Assembly: GCA_009731375.1 (NCBI GenBank)
Contig: BJOX01000237.1
Coordinates: 687,666-708,288 of the forward strand
Length of the DNA stretch: 20,623 nucleotides
Origin: Paulinella micropora
Lineage: Eukaryota; Cercozoa; Imbricatea; Euglyphida
Direction: 5' to 3'
Under the pieces are notes generated by a model, which made no database searches, was not told where the DNA came from, and was given only the letters and a program-made list of their open reading frames with translations. Positions within the stretch are counted from its first letter, which is position 1; every line of letters begins with the position of its first letter. Made by a program: the position numbers and the translations under genes. This document shows positions 1-20,623 of this stretch, in pieces.

Positions 1-78
1 AAAAATTTTAAAAACCCCCCCCCCCCCCCCCGCCCTCCTTCCTCCCCAAGAAATGTCGACGGAAGGTTAGCAAGGTAG

Positions 79-16420
<16,342 letters not shown>

Positions 16421-16474
16421 CGCAAAGTCTATCTTGGTGAGCGCTGCTACTTTTTCCAGCTCTTGTCCAGGAGA
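16421..16474 (-). CDS. Candidate upstream exon of the minus-strand gene
   Basis: A very good acceptor (GTGTTTTCTTTTGCAG) is followed by 18 open codons (SPGQELEKVAALTKIDFA) and a donor GCG|GTAGGC, phase 0-0. It would join in frame to exon 1 if exon 1 starts at the CAG|GCT acceptor (15410). Alternatively it reads on to a TAA 13 codons later and is the last exon of another minus-strand gene. I do not recognise the sequence. Confidence 0.4.
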
Positions 16475-16877
16475 CTGCAAAAGAAAACACAGAAATGTAA
16501 ACCAAAAAGGTTAGAAGCGGTTGAAGGCTCACACGAGTGCAAGTTACGCCTGCCTGTCCTTGTTATCGTTCTGTTCTCTGGGAAATATAGTCGTGGAAAC
16601 CTGCTCTCTCTGCAAACCAGCCAGTGATGAAAACTTGGTGATCGACAGAGCGGGCCGCTCAACCGAAAACACGCTGGATTTGCGGGGCTTTTTTCAAACT
16701 GTTGGAGGTTTGTTCATGCCCTTCGTTGGAGTTCCAAGAGGGTTTTATGCTGCAAACGAGGTTCCACCGACAACATATCCACACTGTGTTTCTTTCTTTT
16801 TCCTTTCTTCCTTTCCTTCCCTCCTATCCATCTCTATCTGTCCATGTACCTACCTATCAATCGATCAATCCATCGAA
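16475..16877. other. Unique sequence without a confident gene
   Basis: About 400 bp of non-repetitive DNA with short open frames on both strands and no strong exon signature. It must contain either 5' exons/UTR or promoter sequence of one or both flanking genes. Confidence 0.5.
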
Positions 16878-17909
<1,032 letters not shown>

Positions 17910-17930
<21 letters not shown>

Positions 17931-18045
17931 GTATCTCCTTTTCTTCCCTGACTTTCCTTTCTGTCATTTCCGTTCTCTCAAGGAGATACATGTAGATAGA
18001 GATGGAGATACTTCCCTGACTTTCCTTTCTGTCATTTCCGTTCTG
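17910..18045. repeat. Inverted repeat combined with direct duplication
   Basis: The 31-bp arms at 17910-17940 and 17980-18010 are inverted copies with one mismatch, separated by 39 bp. The spacer sequence (from CTTCCCTGACTTTCC) is then repeated directly at 18011-18045, 68 bp after its first copy. Confidence 0.85.
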
Positions 18046-18145
18046 TCTTTTCCTTTCCCTTGTCTCTTTCTCTTGCTTTCAGTCCCTTCATGTCTGTCTA
18101 TGTCTTTCATTCGCGTCTCATCCATACGTGCGTGTCTGTGGCCAG

Positions 18146-18226
18146 GTCTTGAATGGTTTGCCGGATAACTTATGCAGCGCCTTGTGCAGAGACGTGCTGC
18201 AGGAACAACGAACACATGGAGTGCAG
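18146..18226 (+). CDS. COMMD-like exon A
   Basis: It is 81 nt, phase 0-0, from acceptor GTGGCCAG|GTC to donor CAG|GTACAT, which opens into a CTAT array. It encodes [20 protein letters not shown] and ends THGVQ, an amphipathic helix with the LC...VL spacing of COMMD N-domains. The opposite strand is broken by stops. Confidence 0.6.
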
Positions 18227-18230
18227 GTAC

Positions 18231-18274
<44 letters not shown>

Positions 18275-18288
18275 CATCTATCAATCTC

Positions 18289-18341
<53 letters not shown>

Positions 18342-18401
18342 GCTATTTATCTATATATCTATCTATCTATCTATCTATCTATCGATCGATCGAGAATCTC
18401 G

Positions 18402-18457
<56 letters not shown>

Positions 18458-18475
18458 CGATCGATCGATCGATCA

Positions 18476-18536
<61 letters not shown>

Positions 18537-18561
18537 CCTACCTACCTACCTACCTACCTAC

Positions 18562-18597
<36 letters not shown>

Positions 18598-18618
18598 TAT
18601 CTATCTATCCATCTATCC

Positions 18619-18672
<54 letters not shown>

Positions 18673-18675
18673 ATA

Positions 18676-18739
<64 letters not shown>

Positions 18740-18781
18740 ACTATCTATTTATCTATCTATCTATCTATCTATATATCTATA

Positions 18782-18818
<37 letters not shown>

Positions 18819-18834
18819 CTCTCTCTATCTATCT

Positions 18835-18873
<39 letters not shown>

Positions 18874-18973
18874 CATATATATGATATATATATATATGTA
18901 TATATATACATACATATATAATCTATCTATCTATCTATGTATCTATCTATCTATCTATCTATCTATCTCTCTC

Positions 18974-19011
<38 letters not shown>

Positions 19012-19018
19012 GAGCGAG

Positions 19019-19057
<39 letters not shown>

Positions 19058-19093
19058 CATCCATCTATCTATCTATCTATCTATCTATCTCTC

Positions 19094-19151
<58 letters not shown>

Positions 19152-20009
19152 GAGCGAGATCAAAAACAGAATCATATATGAGAACGAACGAAAAACATCT
19201 TCACGCATACATACAATATAGATCTGAATCTATAACGTGTGCATGTATTCAACTATATTTGTATGTCTGCTGCGCAGGTGAGTGCCTCCTCCTACCTGAC
19301 TCGTCTCCGCGCGTTTGCCCCATCACACACTCTCTCAGGTCGAGTCACCATATCTTCATTTTTCATCATCTGAATTATCGACTTTATGCATTTATTTATA
19401 CATGTAGTCATGTACATTCATGCGTGCTTAAGTATTCAGGCAATCTTTTGCGGGTAGCTCAATTAGCTCTTCACGTGTTGTGCGTGTGTGTGTGTACATG
19501 CGCTGCTTCAGTGTCCCAGATGGAAAGCGCAATCCTCAATTAGCTCTTGATGTGTTGTGTGTGTATCTGCGCTGCTTCAGAGTCACAGATGGAAAGCGCA
19601 ATCCATGCCCTGCGCTTCTGCTGCTCACAAGCAAAAGTGGTACCCCTATGTATGTATCTATGTATGTATCTATGTATGTATCTATGTATGTATCTATGTA
19701 TGTATTCTTGTCGTCTGCCACGACCTGCGACAATGTGTGTACGCATGCATATGTGTATGTATATCTATATTTTTGTATCTATGCATGTATTCTTGTCATC
19801 TGCCCGGACCTGCGCGACAGTGTATGCAAGCATGTATGTATGCATGTATCCATGTTGCTCCTCCTCGTACCCCTAACCCTCCCTAAAGGGCGCGCTCCTT
19901 GCCCCTCCCCTTTGTATGTATGCATGTATGCATGTATGTACGTATGCACATGACCGTCAGGAGGGAATGAACGGGGAAGCTTTGGCAACTGCACTCAAGG
20001 AACAGACAG
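18146..20009 (+). CDS. COMMD4-like gene, N-terminal part (four exons)
   Basis: Exons at 18146-18226, 19278-19338, 19581-19639 and 19961-20009 join with matching phase (0, 1, 0, 1 out) to give about 83 residues. The product reads as amphipathic helices. The stretch [16 protein letters not shown] followed by [16 protein letters not shown] lines up by eye with the end of the N-terminal helical domain of human COMMD4 (motifs A-x-L-x-F, S-x-A-K, x-G-E-x-L, EL-x-x-x-G). COMMD proteins form hetero-decameric rings in the Commander endosomal recycling complex and modulate NF-kB/cullin pathways in animals. The conserved C-terminal COMM domain and the first exon are not in the identified exons. The family call rests on recalled alignment, not a search. 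The introns are CTAT arrays. Confidence 0.55.
18227..19277 (+). repeat. COMMD-like gene intron A: CTAT arrays
   Basis: About 930 bp of (CTAT)n with CTAC, CTCT, TA and CGAT-rich interruptions, then about 120 bp of unique sequence before exon B. The block ATCGAGCGAGATC occurs twice (near 19010 and 19150), marking an internal duplication of roughly 140 bp. Confidence 0.9.
19278..19338 (+). CDS. COMMD-like exon B
   Basis: It is 61 nt, from acceptor TGCTGCGCAG|GTG to donor TCAG|GTCGAG, phase 0 in and 1 out, encoding [20 protein letters not shown]. The first bases (GTGAGT) also look like a donor, so exon A could in principle be misread here. The phase agreement favours an exon. Confidence 0.55.
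19457..19603 (+). repeat. Tandem duplication over the exon C acceptor
   Basis: Unit 1 (19457-19534) and unit 2 (19535-19603) both run CTCAATTAGCTCTT to GGAAAGCGCAATC and include the branch region, acceptor and first ~22 bases of the exon. Unit 2 continues into the real exon. Confidence 0.85.
19581..19639 (+). CDS. COMMD-like exon C, with an upstream decoy copy
   Basis: It is 59 nt, from acceptor GCTGCTTCAG|AG to donor GTG|GTACCC (or AAA|GTGGTA three bases earlier), phase 1 in and 0 out. It encodes [20 protein letters not shown] near-identical acceptor and exon start lies 69 bp upstream (19512) and ends in TAG at 19541-19543. Confidence 0.6.
19640..19960 (+). repeat. COMMD-like gene intron C
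   Basis: GTAT/CTAT units plus two copies of TGTATTCTTGTC(G/A)TCTGCC with a following CGACCTGCG-like segment, at 19701 and 19787 (period about 86). No coding evidence. Confidence 0.7.
19961..20009 (+). CDS. COMMD-like exon D
   Basis: It is 49 nt, from acceptor TGACCGTCAG|GAG to donor ACAG|GTTGCC, phase 0 in and 1 out, encoding [16 protein letters not shown]. The N/D-G-E-x-L motif is the most COMMD4-like part of the gene. Confidence 0.6.
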
Positions 20010-20062
20010 GTTGCCATGCTAAAATACACGTCCTTGTTCACTGTCTCGTTATGATGATGATG

Positions 20063-20127
<65 letters not shown>

Positions 20128-20205
20128 CCATGAAAGGTGTTGGGAGTAGGGGGTGAGGGTTTGGGGGGAGGGAGAAAATGAAAATTGTGTACCCCTCACC
20201 CCCCG

Positions 20206-20249
<44 letters not shown>

Positions 20250-20278
20250 CCCCCACACACACACACACCCAGCATTTC
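20010..20278. repeat. TTA array and poly-C run
   Basis: (TTA)n at about 20062-20127 and a poly-C of roughly 50 bases at 20200-20250, then a short CA tract. No gene seen. Confidence 0.9.
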
Positions 20279-20590
20279 CGCACCCCTGTCGGAATAAATC
20301 ATGGTTTGTGGGAACGAGGAGGAGTTGGGAGCTCATATTTGCAGGGTGGCTAGCCCCAGACTCGATGTTGATGCTGATGTGATTTTTTGGAATTCACGCA
20401 AATATTTGCGTTTGGGGAGTGTCCTGAATGCCATAATTCCTTGTTTTTTTTCGCACCCCTGTCGGAATAAATCATGGTTTGTGTGAACGAGGAGGAGTTG
20501 GGAGCTCATATTGACAGGGTGGCTAGCCACAGACTCGATGTTGATGCTGATATAATGCACGCAAATATTTGCGTCAGTGGAGTGTCCTGA
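20279..20590. repeat. 173-bp tandem duplication with a 16-bp perfect palindrome
   Basis: Units at 20279-20427 and 20452-20590 share CGCACCCCTGTCGGAATAAA through GAGTGTCCTGA. Each contains the perfect palindrome ACGCAAATATTTGCGT (20396-20411 and 20559-20574). Confidence 0.9.
20345..20378 (+). CDS. Candidate COMMD-like exon E
   Basis: Acceptor CATATTTGCAG|GG is in the right phase to follow exon D and reads Gly then WLAPDSMLML to a donor-like AT|GTGATT. COMMD4 has a similar-length LPxEHAxxL segment here. It lies in a 173-bp tandem duplication whose second copy reaches a stop without a donor. The evidence is weak. Confidence 0.25.
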
Positions 20591-20623
20591 GGAGCCGGGG
20601 GGGGGGGGGGGGGGGGGGGGGGC

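Noticed and set aside
18128-19543. A 471-codon plus-strand open frame rich in SIYL
   Set aside because: It is CTAT repeat read through; it contains exon A but in intronic continuation, ending at the decoy TAG.
19789-19815. Exon reading VICPDLRDS before a GTATGC donor
   Set aside because: No AG acceptor precedes it, and the segment is one half of an 86-bp-period duplication in the intron.
19866-19890. Telomere-like CCCTAACCCTCCCTAAA
   Set aside because: Less than three imperfect units and interstitial; not a telomere.

Overview
This window looks like nuclear DNA from a eukaryote with intron-rich genes and a genome saturated with simple repeats. There are no prokaryotic operons or ribosome-binding patterns. 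Coding sequence survives as short islands between long arrays of GATA/CTAT, GTAT/CATA, TTA, GTA, GA and CA. Those islands are bounded by GT-AG splice signals (one looks GC-AG) and encode proteins with long Ser, Gln and Ala runs. This style resembles coccidian apicomplexans (Sarcocystis/Toxoplasma/Eimeria type), but that is only an impression of style; the sequence does not prove a lineage.

Left three quarters (79-15425, minus strand). I could string 22 coding islands into one gene model. It runs from an ATG at 15425 to a stop at 79-81, has 4,980 coding bases (1,660 codons), and the splice phase agrees at all 21 junctions. The first exon carries a helical segment resembling the first half of the N-terminal domain of ING (inhibitor of growth) chromatin proteins. 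A segment resembling the second half appears only about 1,290 residues later, in exons 15-17. Between them is an almost pure Ser/Gln/Ala/Thr/Pro region with nuclear-localisation-like basic clusters. No PHD finger is visible; it could lie beyond the left edge or be absent. A further small exon upstream (16421-16474) fits the same phase.

Right quarter (18146-20009, plus strand). Four phase-compatible exons, and possibly a fifth at 20345, encode about 83 residues that align by eye with the N-terminal helical domain of COMM-domain proteins, closest to COMMD4. The COMM domain itself would lie past the right edge. The two genes diverge, and their 5' ends must lie between about 15.4 and 18.1 kb.

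Mobile DNA. Intron 1 of the minus-strand gene holds a 1,357-bp Tc1/mariner-type element (13390-14746). It has TA flanks, inverted repeats of roughly 195 bp, extra internal copies of those repeats, and a decayed fragment of the transposase C-terminus. Intron 15 holds a tRNA-derived SINE (2865-3131) with intact A and B boxes and a TTA tail. A second copy of its body lies at 3996-4091, beyond a 589-bp gap.

Notable patterns. Several exons have local tandem copies of their 3' splice site plus exon start, and two of these copies run straight into a stop. The GATA/CTAT arrays are pyrimidine-rich on the sense strand of both genes, so their orientation flips at the divergent boundary. Many splice sites are built out of the microsatellites themselves. 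I found no defence system, CRISPR array, rRNA or intact tRNA.
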